A stretch of 8,481 nucleotides of DNA from Candidatus Woesearchaeota archaeon (GCA_030751555.1 JASMFX010000046.1:1-8481); one strand, 5' to 3'. Shown: positions 1 through 5,283, numbered from the stretch's first letter. Numbers and translations: made by a program. Notes: generated by a model from the letters alone, not told the origin.

Positions 1-485
1 AAAAAAAATTAAACCTAAAAGAGAGCATAGGCTCCTCACTAAAAAAAGCTGACCTCTCACCTATAATCAGCATAGCTCTTCAAATTAGCAACCTCTACAA
101 GCTTCTTAAAACACAAGAAACCTATCTAGAGCAATGCATGAATCGTTATTGTCCTAACATCACAGCTATAACCGGTTCCCTCATCGGAGCAAAGCTTCTC
201 AATCAGGCAGGTTCCCTAAAGCACCTATCTGAATTTCCTTCCTCAACAATACAACTCCTTGGAGCAGAGAAAGCCCTTTTCAGACACCTAAAAACAGGTG
301 CAAATAGTCCAAGGTATGGTTTTTTACATGAACATCCATTGCTTGCGAAAAGCAAAAAAAAGATTCAAGGAAAAGTTGCCAGGGCACTTGCCGATAAGAT
401 AGCCATAGCAGCCAAGGTGGATTACTTCAAAGGAAAGCCTATCGGAGAAAAACTAAGAAAAAGTCTAGAGGCAAAATTCAAATGA
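1..485 (+). CDS. nop5: C/D-box sRNP core protein Nop5/aNop56, 3' part (5' end outside window)
   Basis: Scaffold of the archaeal C/D-box small RNP. It bridges L7Ae bound to the guide RNA kink-turn and the methyltransferase fibrillarin. The frame is open from base 3 with no stop, so the gene begins upstream; about 160 C-terminal residues are visible. They cover the end of the coiled-coil (LQISNLYKLLKTQETYLEQC) and the complete Nop domain. The family signatures are clear: PNITAITGSLIGAKLL, the strongly conserved LGAEKALFRHLKTG and the GFLHEHPLL stretch that contacts the kink-turn RNA, then KIARAL-like and VDYFKG motifs. The protein ends shortly after the domain and lacks the long lysine-rich tail of eukaryotic Nop56/58. 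The ATG at 138 is internal and not the true start. The stop overlaps the next gene's start (ATGA, 482-485), so the genes are probably translationally coupled. Very confident. Confidence 0.95.
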   Translation, partial: KKLNLKESIGSSLKKADLSPIISIALQISNLYKLLKTQETYLEQCMNRYCPNITAITGSLIGAKLLNQAGSLKHLSEFPSSTIQLLGAEKALFRHLKTGANSPRYGFLHEHPLLAKSKKKIQGKVARALADKIAIAAKVDYFKGKPIGEKLRKSLEAKFK

Positions 486-976
486 AAGAAGAAATCATGG
501 ATCTCGTAGATGAAAATGACAATGTGATAGGTCAATCTCCAAGATCTGAAATTAGAGAAAAAAGATTGCTCCATAGAGGTGTTGTTATAGTAATAACAAA
601 CAAAGAAGGAAAGCTCTTAATGCAAAAACGTTCTATGAGTAAAAAGATCTTCCCTGGAAAATGGGGCTTTGCTGCTGGAGGAGGGGTTGACAAAGGAGAG
701 TCATACGAATCTGCTGCCAATCGAGAGTTAGAAGAAGAAATTGGAATTAATACCCAATTAACTAAAATCGCACCAATAAGGTATAAAGATGAAACACTAA
801 ACCATATCTTTATGATGTTTCATGCTGTCCATGAAGGCCCTTTTGTAATGAATGAAATCGAAATATCTGAATTAAAGTTTATGACTAATAAGGAAATTGA
901 AGACCTCATTAAGAATAATCTTCTTTGTGCAGATGATATTCCTGTTTTTAAAAAATTCATTGAACATACAAAATGA
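482..976 (+). CDS. Nudix hydrolase (IPP-isomerase-like/YfcD-like group)
   Basis: Nudix enzymes cleave nucleoside diphosphates linked to another moiety, or isomerise isopentenyl diphosphate; the substrate here cannot be read from sequence. The Nudix box is intact at residues 67-89: G-x5-E (G67, E73), then RELEEEIGI with metal-binding Glu82, Glu85 and Glu86. The N-terminal DLVDENDNVIG and the HRGVVIVITN strand are typical of the IDI/YfcD-like subgroup, as is PGKWGFAAGG before the box. At 164 aa the length is normal for a single-domain Nudix protein. The chosen ATG overlaps the nop5 stop by 4 nt, with a weak SD (gagg) at about 468-471; Met6 at 497 is a possible alternative. The 3' end again overlaps flpA by 4 nt, so the gene sits between two C/D-RNP genes as part of one transcript. 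Family assignment is secure; calling it a true IPP isomerase would be speculative. Confidence 0.9.
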   Translation: MKEEIMDLVDENDNVIGQSPRSEIREKRLLHRGVVIVITNKEGKLLMQKRSMSKKIFPGKWGFAAGGGVDKGESYESAANRELEEEIGINTQLTKIAPIRYKDETLNHIFMMFHAVHEGPFVMNEIEISELKFMTNKEIEDLIKNNLLCADDIPVFKKFIEHTK

Positions 977-1632
977 AAAAATCAAAAATATTTGAAGTAT
1001 ACGAAGACAGAGGTAGGTTCTTTACCAAAAACAAAGTCCCTGGTCAACAAGTATACGATGAAATCCTAAGGAAGGACAAGGGAGAGGAATTTCGTGAGTG
1101 GAACCCATACAGATCCAAAATTTGCAGTGCGCTAAAAAAAGGAACGCAAAATATTTTTATTCGCAACGATTCAATCATACTCTATCTCGGAGCATCTACA
1201 GGCACTACTGTATCCCACCTTTCAGATATGCTTACAAACGGTTTTATCTTTGCTGTTGATCTCGCACCAAGGGTTCTCCGTGATCTCTATTTCTTAGCTG
1301 AAACACGAACAAACATTGCGCCTATTTTGGCAGATGCCTCTAAACCAGAATCATACATTGAAAGAATCTCAGCAGTTGACATCATTTTCCAGGATATTGC
1401 CCAAAAAAACCAAGTAGAGATCTTCCTAAAAAACATCAACTCTTTTTTAGTTTCCAATGGCTACGCAATAATAGCTGTAAAAGCTCGATCAATAGATGTC
1501 ACAGCCCAGCCAAAAAAGATCTTCAACCAGGTAAAGGCTCAACTAGAAGAATCCTTGACAATTATTGACACAAAAGATCTCTCCCCTTTTCAAAAGGACC
1601 ATATACTCTACATATGTAAAAAGAAGGATTAG
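973..1632 (+). CDS. flpA: Fibrillarin-like rRNA/tRNA 2'-O-methyltransferase
   Basis: Catalytic subunit of the C/D-box RNP; transfers methyl from S-adenosylmethionine to ribose 2'-OH at guide-specified positions in rRNA and tRNA. The 219-aa length is normal for archaeal fibrillarin. Family blocks appear in order: the N-terminal VYEDRGRFFTKN strand region, the REWNPYRSKI block at 41-50, SAM-binding motif I YLGASTGTTVSH at 71-82, acidic residue Asp96 (Glu in many homologues) in AVDLAPR, ILADA at 118-122, QD at 140-141, VKARSID at 169-175 and KDH at 208-210. Asp141, Lys170 and His210 match the conserved catalytic-site residues. The ATG lies in the ATGA overlap with the Nudix stop and has no good SD, which suggests coupled translation. 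Nothing looks broken. Very confident. Confidence 0.96.
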   Translation: MKKSKIFEVYEDRGRFFTKNKVPGQQVYDEILRKDKGEEFREWNPYRSKICSALKKGTQNIFIRNDSIILYLGASTGTTVSHLSDMLTNGFIFAVDLAPRVLRDLYFLAETRTNIAPILADASKPESYIERISAVDIIFQDIAQKNQVEIFLKNINSFLVSNGYAIIAVKARSIDVTAQPKKIFNQVKAQLEESLTIIDTKDLSPFQKDHILYICKKKD

Positions 1633-1671
1633 AATTGTTATATCAACACTGGCGATACTTGACGAGTTTGC

Positions 1672-1708
1672 TTTTTCCGGCCGCAATATTATCTTACAAA
1701 TTTTGTTT
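1672..1708 (+). terminator. Possible archaeal oligo-T terminator after flpA
   Basis: A T5 run at 1672-1676 and TTTTGTTT at 1701-1708 follow the flpA stop by 40-75 nt. Archaeal RNA polymerase terminates at oligo-T tracts without needing a hairpin, so these are the best candidates for the end of the nop5-nudix-flpA transcript. The tracts are short, so confidence is low. Confidence 0.3.
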
Positions 1709-1727
1709 CTGAACACCTTTCACATAA

Positions 1728-1760
1728 CACAGACTCTCCAATTAAATTGGCGAGTCTGTG
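1728..1760. repeat. Palindrome A (33 bp)
   Basis: Arms cacagactc (1728-1736) and gagtctgtg (1752-1760) are perfect reverse complements. After one T/C mismatch come the inner arms ccaat (1738-1742) and attgg (1746-1750), with a taa loop. This gives 14 paired bases and only one mismatch. No T-tract follows, so it does not look like an intrinsic terminator. Confidence 0.75.
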
Positions 1761-1762
1761 GG

Positions 1763-1824
1763 ATCTTAAATTCGAGCCTGTATACCTAAGCTAAAGCATA
1801 GGGTTTTAGACTCGAATTTAAGAT
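1763..1824. repeat. Palindrome B (14-bp perfect arms, 34-nt loop)
   Basis: atcttaaattcgag at 1763-1776 is exactly reverse-complementary to ctcgaatttaagat at 1811-1824. The 34-nt loop can itself fold (cctaagc / gcatagg with one A-A mismatch and a taaa tetraloop). It starts two bases after palindrome A and ends just before palindrome C. Confidence 0.75.
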
Positions 1825-1825
1825 A

Positions 1826-1871
1826 ATTTTTCCTATCTCCCCTTACCCAGGTACGGGGAGATAGGAAAAAT
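1826..1871. repeat. Palindrome C, copy 1 of a dispersed 44-bp element
   Basis: Arms 1827-1842 and 1855-1870 pair perfectly over 16 bp (17 with the flanking A-T), around a 12-nt loop ttacccaggtac that contains a further tacc/ggta match. The central 26 nt (1836-1861) recur at 7911-7936 with two differences. The 3' arm ends in AAAAAT, so neither strand produces a hairpin followed by U residues; this argues against an intrinsic terminator. Confidence 0.85.
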
Positions 1872-1940
1872 CAGACTATTCTAGAAGCAGTCAGAATGTC
1901 CAAATGGCATGCACGAAAAAAGATAACTTAACCCTCAGAA

Positions 1941-1956
1941 CGAAAATATTATAAAC
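1941..1956 (+). promoter_or_regulatory. BRE/TATA promoter for the membrane-anchored protein
   Basis: cgaaaatattataaac contains a purine/A-rich BRE-like start and a TATA element (about 1946-1954). Its upstream edge is about 31-32 bp from the ATG at 1978, so transcription should start at or within a few bases of the ATG. No SD is present, consistent with leaderless translation. Confidence 0.6.
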
Positions 1957-1977
1957 TCCCCTCCATAGCAATCCATT

Positions 1978-2523
1978 ATGAAACATGGTCAAATCATCAT
2001 TGTAGTGTTTTCTCTTCTTGTTCTTGGATCACTAGCATTTTTAGAAACCCGTCTTAACGTTCTCCAACCACCCAAACAGGAAACCTTTGTGGCGATGAAC
2101 CATCCCAACGACTTCCAAAATGAGGATGAAGGGACTTTTTCCATGAACATCAACATCGGGTACGATACGTTAGAGCACCACTTTGGATTTATTCCTGATA
2201 ACCTCATTATTTTTAATTCTAAAAAAATTCAGGGCCTACGGCTCCTCTATAACCTAGAGGATAAGATCATGACCGGTGGTCTACCTTCCCTCAAGTCTTC
2301 GGCCTTCGAATTATTTGACAAACAAAACCACAACATTATCTATACCTTCAAAAAGAATATTGGGCAAAAGTTCATAGTAGATGGAACAGATATTGGAGTA
2401 GGTCCCTATGATCCCACAAAGATCAGCAATCTCATTACAGGGAATGTAATCCTAGACATCTCAAATCCACCAACCGCAGACATTCCAGCAAACGTCGAAA
2501 TCCTAGATCTTGCTCTCATTTAA
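1978..2523 (+). CDS. Membrane-anchored extracytoplasmic protein of unknown function
   Basis: I do not recognise the family. The 181-aa protein opens with MKHG and a hydrophobic stretch at residues 5-22 (IIIVVFSLLVLGSLAF), best read as an N-terminal membrane anchor or uncleaved signal. About 155 residues should lie outside the membrane. That part is rich in short alternating hydrophobic strands: GTFSMNINIG, LIIFNSKKIQGLRLLY, NIIYTFKKN, then KFIVDGTDIG (131-140). The order strand / 'FNS' / strand / 'F.VDG' loosely resembles concanavalin/LamG-like beta sandwiches, where a VDG turn is common; this is only a fold-level guess. The gene stands alone between the palindrome-rich intergenic region and the cysteine operon promoter, and it has its own leaderless promoter. 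It has no cysteines, unlike many secreted disulfide-stabilised proteins. Confidence 0.8.
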   Translation: MKHGQIIIVVFSLLVLGSLAFLETRLNVLQPPKQETFVAMNHPNDFQNEDEGTFSMNINIGYDTLEHHFGFIPDNLIIFNSKKIQGLRLLYNLEDKIMTGGLPSLKSSAFELFDKQNHNIIYTFKKNIGQKFIVDGTDIGVGPYDPTKISNLITGNVILDISNPPTADIPANVEILDLALI

Positions 2524-2534
2524 TCTGTAATTTA

Positions 2535-2549
2535 GGAAATATTTAAATA
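2535..2549 (+). promoter_or_regulatory. Strong BRE/TATA promoter of the cysteine operon
   Basis: ggaaat (2535-2540) fits the archaeal BRE pattern and abuts a near-ideal TATA box, tatttaaata (2540-2549). The TATA centre (about 2545) is 26-27 bp from 2571/2572, which is where an archaeal transcript normally starts. That falls on the ATG of the poly-cysteine mini-ORF, so this ORF would be at the very 5' end of the mRNA, and cysE would have a leader of nearly 60 nt. Confidence 0.75.
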
Positions 2550-2571
2550 CCAGTTCCTCTTCCTTATTCCT

Positions 2572-2598
2572 ATGCGAACAATAAACTGTTGTTGCTAA
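2572..2598 (+). CDS. Leaderless 8-codon poly-cysteine leader peptide (MRTINCCC)
   Basis: ATG at 2572 falls on the start site predicted from the TATA box at 2540-2549. It reads M-R-T-I-N-C-C-C and stops at TAA 2596-2598, 30 nt before the cysE GTG. Three consecutive Cys codons (TGT TGT TGC) lie directly before the stop, and the downstream genes make a cysteine precursor and charge tRNA-Cys. Poly-cysteine leaderless upstream ORFs are known as cysteine-responsive attenuators in mycobacteria; this has the same layout. When charged tRNA-Cys is scarce, a ribosome would stall on the Cys codons and change folding or access around the cysE start. The peptide itself is probably not functional. The caveat is that 'tgttgttgc' is a simple triplet-like run, so chance is not excluded. 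Confidence 0.6.
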   Translation: MRTINCCC

Positions 2599-2613
2599 AT
2601 ATTCTCATTGTTC
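2576..2613 (+). promoter_or_regulatory. Candidate attenuator stem around the leader peptide
   Basis: gaacaat (2576-2582, within the leader peptide) is the exact reverse complement of attgttc (2607-2613, between the leader stop and cysE). The 7-bp stem encloses the three Cys codons and the stop. A ribosome on the leader ORF would keep it open. Separately, atca (2616-2619) can pair with tgat (2630-2633) in the SD-like region. The fold is short and AT-rich, so this is tentative. Confidence 0.4.
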
Positions 2614-2628
2614 TTATCAGATCTATAG

Positions 2629-3210
2629 GTGATTCTTATCGCAAATGCCATAATCGAAGACATAAAAGCAGTTCAAAAAAACGACCCAGCAGCCAAGAGT
2701 TTATTAGAGGTTCTGCTCTGCCATACCCCTCTCCATGCTATCATAGCCCATCGTTTTATCCACGAGCTGCACAAAGCAAACCTCAGAATCCTAGCAAGGT
2801 TCCTTTCCCAACTAAATCGATTTTTTACAGGCATTGAAATCCATCCAGGTGCAAGCATTGGAAAAGGGTTTTTCATTGATCACGGCATGGGCATTGTTAT
2901 CGGAGAAACCACTACTATCGGCACCAACTGCCAGATGTTCCATGGCGTAACATTAGGAGGAACAGGCAAACACCAAGGAAAAAGGCACCCAACTATTGGA
3001 AATAATGTCTACATAGGCATGGGAGCAGTCCTCCTCGGCCCTGTCAAAGTAGGAAATAACGTAAAAATTGGAGCAAACACCTTTGTCGTGATGAAGGACA
3101 TCCCGAATAATGTCACCGTCGTAGGCCAAAATCCCAAAATCATTAAGCTCAATGGCCAAAAAGTAGTCAGGGATCTAGAAAGAACAAACCACAAAGAATA
3201 TATACTTTGA
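2629..3210 (+). CDS. cysE: Serine O-acetyltransferase
   Basis: Makes O-acetylserine from serine and acetyl-CoA, the committed step of sulfide-dependent cysteine synthesis in the cytoplasm. At 193 aa it is the short, bacterial-type form. The N-terminal helical region has [15 protein letters not shown] and the LHAIIAHR motif. The left-handed beta-helix hexapeptides begin at [11 protein letters not shown] (68-78), then [13 protein letters not shown] (82-94), GVTLGGTGK (106-114) and RHP (119-121). His85 corresponds to the catalytic His of E. coli CysE and Glu70 to its Asp partner. GTG at 2629 is the only standard start, because a TAG stop lies immediately upstream. However, the SD-like aggtgat (2627-2633) overlaps that GTG and is spaced ideally for codon 4 (ATC, 2638), so the real start is unsettled. 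It is followed after 16 nt by cysS. The bacterial-type sequence suggests ancient transfer. Confidence 0.95.
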   Translation: MILIANAIIEDIKAVQKNDPAAKSLLEVLLCHTPLHAIIAHRFIHELHKANLRILARFLSQLNRFFTGIEIHPGASIGKGFFIDHGMGIVIGETTTIGTNCQMFHGVTLGGTGKHQGKRHPTIGNNVYIGMGAVLLGPVKVGNNVKIGANTFVVMKDIPNNVTVVGQNPKIIKLNGQKVVRDLERTNHKEYIL

Positions 3211-3213
3211 CAA

Positions 3214-3222
3214 GGAGAGGAT
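3214..3222 (+). promoter_or_regulatory. Ribosome binding site of cysS
   Basis: ggagaggat lies 4 nt before the ATG at 3227, the same spacing as the SD of the 72-aa gene at 8215. It is a one-base-gap variant of GGAGGTGAT and supports ATG 3227 as the start. Confidence 0.6.
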
Positions 3223-3226
3223 ATTC

Positions 3227-4627
3227 ATGACCTTAAAGATTTACAACACGTTAACGAGAAAAGTAGAAACCTTCAAGCCACTCAAGAAAGGTCACGTAGG
3301 AATATACGCTTGCGGCCCTACAGTCTATAATTTTGTCCATATTGGCAATCTAAGAGCATACATCTTCTTTGACTTGGTGAACAAGTACCTAAAATACAAA
3401 GGCTATAAAGTCAACTTAGTTTCCAATATAACAGATATCGAAGATAAAATCATACGAGATTCTCAAAAACAAGGAATCTCCTTAAAGCAATTCACAGAAA
3501 AGTACACAAAAGCATACATCGAAGATCTTAAAACACTGAACATCGATCTCCCGAACCAACTCCCTAAAGCCACAGATTACATAAATCAAATGGTGACTTT
3601 AACAAAAAAACTACTTGAAAAGGGTTATGCATACAAATCTGGTAAATCTTACTATTACAAAATTAAAGCTTTCAAAAACTATGGAAAGATTGCGCATCTG
3701 GATAACCTGGATCAGTTGATGAAAAATGCTGAAGGACGTCTTTCAGATGCTGATGAGTATGAAAAAGACGATGTCCGAGATTTTGCTTTATGGAAAGGAT
3801 ATGATAAAGAAGATGGAGAGGTTTTCTGGGAAACAGACCTTGGCAAAGGCAGGCCTGGCTGGCATATTGAGTGCTCTTGCATGTCTTCTGATCTTCTAGG
3901 AGATACATTTGACATCCACATAGGGGGAGTAGACCTCATTTTTCCACATCACACCAACGAAATTGCTCAGTCAGAGGCTGCTTCAGGTAAAAAATTCGTA
4001 AACTACTGGCTCCATAATGAGCACCTTCTTGTTGATGGGAAAAAAATGTCAAAGTCATTAGGTAACTTTTATACGTTAAGAGATTTACTAGACAAAGGCT
4101 ACGACCCAAAATCCATACGCTACTTGTTATTATCAACACACTACCGTCAAAAACTTAATTTTACCTTCGAAACCCTAGACTCAGCTAAAGCCCCTATTGA
4201 GCGCCTCCAAGAGTTCGTAAGAAACCTCTCCCACATTAAGTCATCAAAAGACAACAAGAAGGTGCAGCCCCTCATCACAAAGGCAGAAAAAGAATTCGAA
4301 GCAAAACTAGACAATGATCTTAATATCTCTGAAGCACTAGCAGTTATCTTCGATTTCATAAGAGATATCAATAAGCTGGAGATATCCAAAAGTGACGCTA
4401 AGATCGTCATCTCCACCATCTTCAAGTTTAATGAGATTATCGGCGTTCTCGATAAGCCAAAAAAAGAAACCCTCCCTGCCACAATCAAAAAGCTCATCGA
4501 TGATAGAGAACAGGCAAGAAAGAACAAAGACTTTGAAAAAGCAGACAAACTCAGAGATGAATTAAAAAACAAAGGCATTGAATTAGATGACGCACCTGAA
4601 GGGGTTAGGTGGAAAAAAATAACTTAA
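3227..4627 (+). CDS. cysS: Cysteinyl-tRNA synthetase
   Basis: Class I aminoacyl-tRNA synthetase that activates cysteine with ATP and charges tRNA-Cys. The 466 aa are close to E. coli CysRS (461). YACGPTVYNFVHIGNLRAY carries the zinc ligand Cys29 and the HIGN signature (38-41). The other expected zinc ligands are Cys216 in GWHIECSCM, His241 and Glu245 in FPHHTNE. The KMSKS loop is intact at 273-277. The C-terminal helical bundle ends in the typical R-E-x-AR-x-x-KDFEKADKLRDEL segment and GVRWK. The start is set by an SD at 3214-3222, and it is co-transcribed with cysE. The stop (TAA 4625-4627) overlaps the stop of the opposite-strand gene in the palindrome ttaa. Having CysRS implies direct charging rather than reliance on the SepRS/SepCysS route alone. 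Very confident. Confidence 0.97.
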   Translation: MTLKIYNTLTRKVETFKPLKKGHVGIYACGPTVYNFVHIGNLRAYIFFDLVNKYLKYKGYKVNLVSNITDIEDKIIRDSQKQGISLKQFTEKYTKAYIEDLKTLNIDLPNQLPKATDYINQMVTLTKKLLEKGYAYKSGKSYYYKIKAFKNYGKIAHLDNLDQLMKNAEGRLSDADEYEKDDVRDFALWKGYDKEDGEVFWETDLGKGRPGWHIECSCMSSDLLGDTFDIHIGGVDLIFPHHTNEIAQSEAASGKKFVNYWLHNEHLLVDGKKMSKSLGNFYTLRDLLDKGYDPKSIRYLLLSTHYRQKLNFTFETLDSAKAPIERLQEFVRNLSHIKSSKDNKKVQPLITKAEKEFEAKLDNDLNISEALAVIFDFIRDINKLEISKSDAKIVISTIFKFNEIIGVLDKPKKETLPATIKKLIDDREQARKNKDFEKADKLRDELKNKGIELDDAPEGVRWKKIT

Positions 4628-5190
4628 GCTCTAGGAATTCTTTCTACATTTGCATACATAAGCATCAAAGCTAACTGCTCCAAAACCTTTTGGTCCTTTG
4701 GAAGATCTCCCCTACTCTTTCTTGTATGCGCCCATACCAAATAACGTGCGCTTCCATTATCTTCACTGCTTTTTACCACAGTAATGCTAAGATCCTCAGG
4801 AAATTTTTCAGCCATTTTCTTAGGATCCACTCCTCTAACATTCCCATCACCAGATGATTGGCAAAGTCTCTGCATTACCCCATAAGATCCAGCAGTTACA
4901 AAGTAGGTATCCCCTGCAGCGTCGACCCTTTTTACTCCCGGATTTCCTTTATTATCATGAAAAAAACCATTAGCATGTCCATTCCCATTTGACTTAGGCC
5001 CTCTCCTATAACCAGAATCCCTTCCAAAACTCATCTCTTCTTGCATTCCATCATTCCAGAATTTTCCAACTAATCCAGGATCATTTGCATAATTAGCCAA
5101 GGCAGCAGCTACACTCTTGTCTGTCACATATGCTTGATGCAAACTACTCATAACAGCTCTATGTTCTCTTGCCATTCGATTTTTCATCAT
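4624..5190 (-). CDS. Hypothetical soluble protein, Gly/Asn-rich middle
   Basis: I do not recognise this family. From the ATG at 5190 it is 188 aa. It has no signal peptide or membrane helix. The N-terminal third looks helical (MSSLHQAYVTDKSVAAALANYANDP); the middle is rich in Gly, Asn and Asp (RRGPKSNGNGHANGFF, then DNKGNPG); the end is mixed alpha/beta, with a charged linker followed by a closing helix (QKVLEQLALMLMYANVERI). The frame opens at 5238, but the first 16 codons translate AT-rich, TATA-like DNA, so a later start is more likely. ATG 5190, 5187 and 5175 are all plausible; TATA-like tattttaat (5215-5223) suits 5190, and ttatataa (5198-5205) suits a leaderless start at 5175. It lies 93 nt downstream of ValRS on the same strand and converges on cysS with a 4-bp overlap of stops. 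Confidence 0.75.
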   Translation of the reverse strand: MMKNRMAREHRAVMSSLHQAYVTDKSVAAALANYANDPGLVGKFWNDGMQEEMSFGRDSGYRRGPKSNGNGHANGFFHDNKGNPGVKRVDAAGDTYFVTAGSYGVMQRLCQSSGDGNVRGVDPKKMAEKFPEDLSITVVKSSEDNGSARYLVWAHTRKSRGDLPKDQKVLEQLALMLMYANVERIPRA

Positions 5191-5197
5191 TTCCCCC

Positions 5198-5223
5198 TTA
5201 TATAATTTATAAGTATTAAAATA
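5198..5223 (-). promoter_or_regulatory. TATA-rich promoter region for the hypothetical gene
   Basis: On the minus strand this stretch reads tattttaat followed by a TATA-rich run to ttatataagg. Two overlapping TATA-like elements fit leaderless starts at 5190 or 5175. The GGGGG at 5193-5197, directly before the ATG at 5190, is a poor SD match and too close to the start. Confidence 0.4.
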
Positions 5224-5283
5224 AAGCTTTCCAATCATTTATAAAATCTTCGATTCCAACAAGAACAAAGTATGAAATTCGTA

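Larger units (their letters stand above)
1633..1977. other. 345-nt intergenic region dominated by three adjacent palindromes
   Basis: No credible gene is seen on either strand. The 74-codon frame running from 1565 is the out-of-frame shadow of the flpA end. The stretch holds possible oligo-T terminators, then three dyads separated by only one or two bases (1728-1760, 1763-1824, 1826-1871), then the promoter of the next gene. A short ATG frame at 1904 (16 codons) has neither an SD nor a TATA box at the right distance. The density of palindromes suggests inserted palindromic elements or a structured transcript. Confidence 0.6.

Noticed and set aside
138..485. ATG 138 as the start of the first gene
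   Set aside because: The frame is open upstream to the window edge and encodes the continuing Nop5 coiled-coil, so the gene is truncated by the window rather than starting here.
1565..1789. 74-codon frame running out of flpA into the intergenic region
   Set aside because: Starts inside flpA in another frame and crosses palindrome A; no RBS and no family resemblance.
1763..1824. tRNA-like gene in palindrome B (the 'gactcgaattt' looks like part of a T-arm)
   Set aside because: The 14-bp arms are too long for an acceptor stem, no D or anticodon arm can be drawn, and there is no CCA or acceptor geometry.
1826..1871. Palindrome C as an intrinsic terminator
   Set aside because: The 3' arm ends in A residues on both strands and there is no U-tract; the second copy sits between divergent genes.
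1904..1954. 16-codon ORF starting at ATG 1904
   Set aside because: No TATA at 31-33 bp and no SD; it runs into the promoter of the next gene.
2589..2837. 82-codon plus-strand frame overlapping the start of cysE
   Set aside because: Out of frame with the clear CysE protein; Ser/Pro/Arg-rich shadow composition; begins at a TTG inside the leader peptide.
4147..4578. 143-codon open frame on the minus strand
   Set aside because: It lies wholly inside cysS, and its low-complexity Ser/Leu/Phe composition is the antisense of a Lys/Glu-rich helical region. No promoter or SD.
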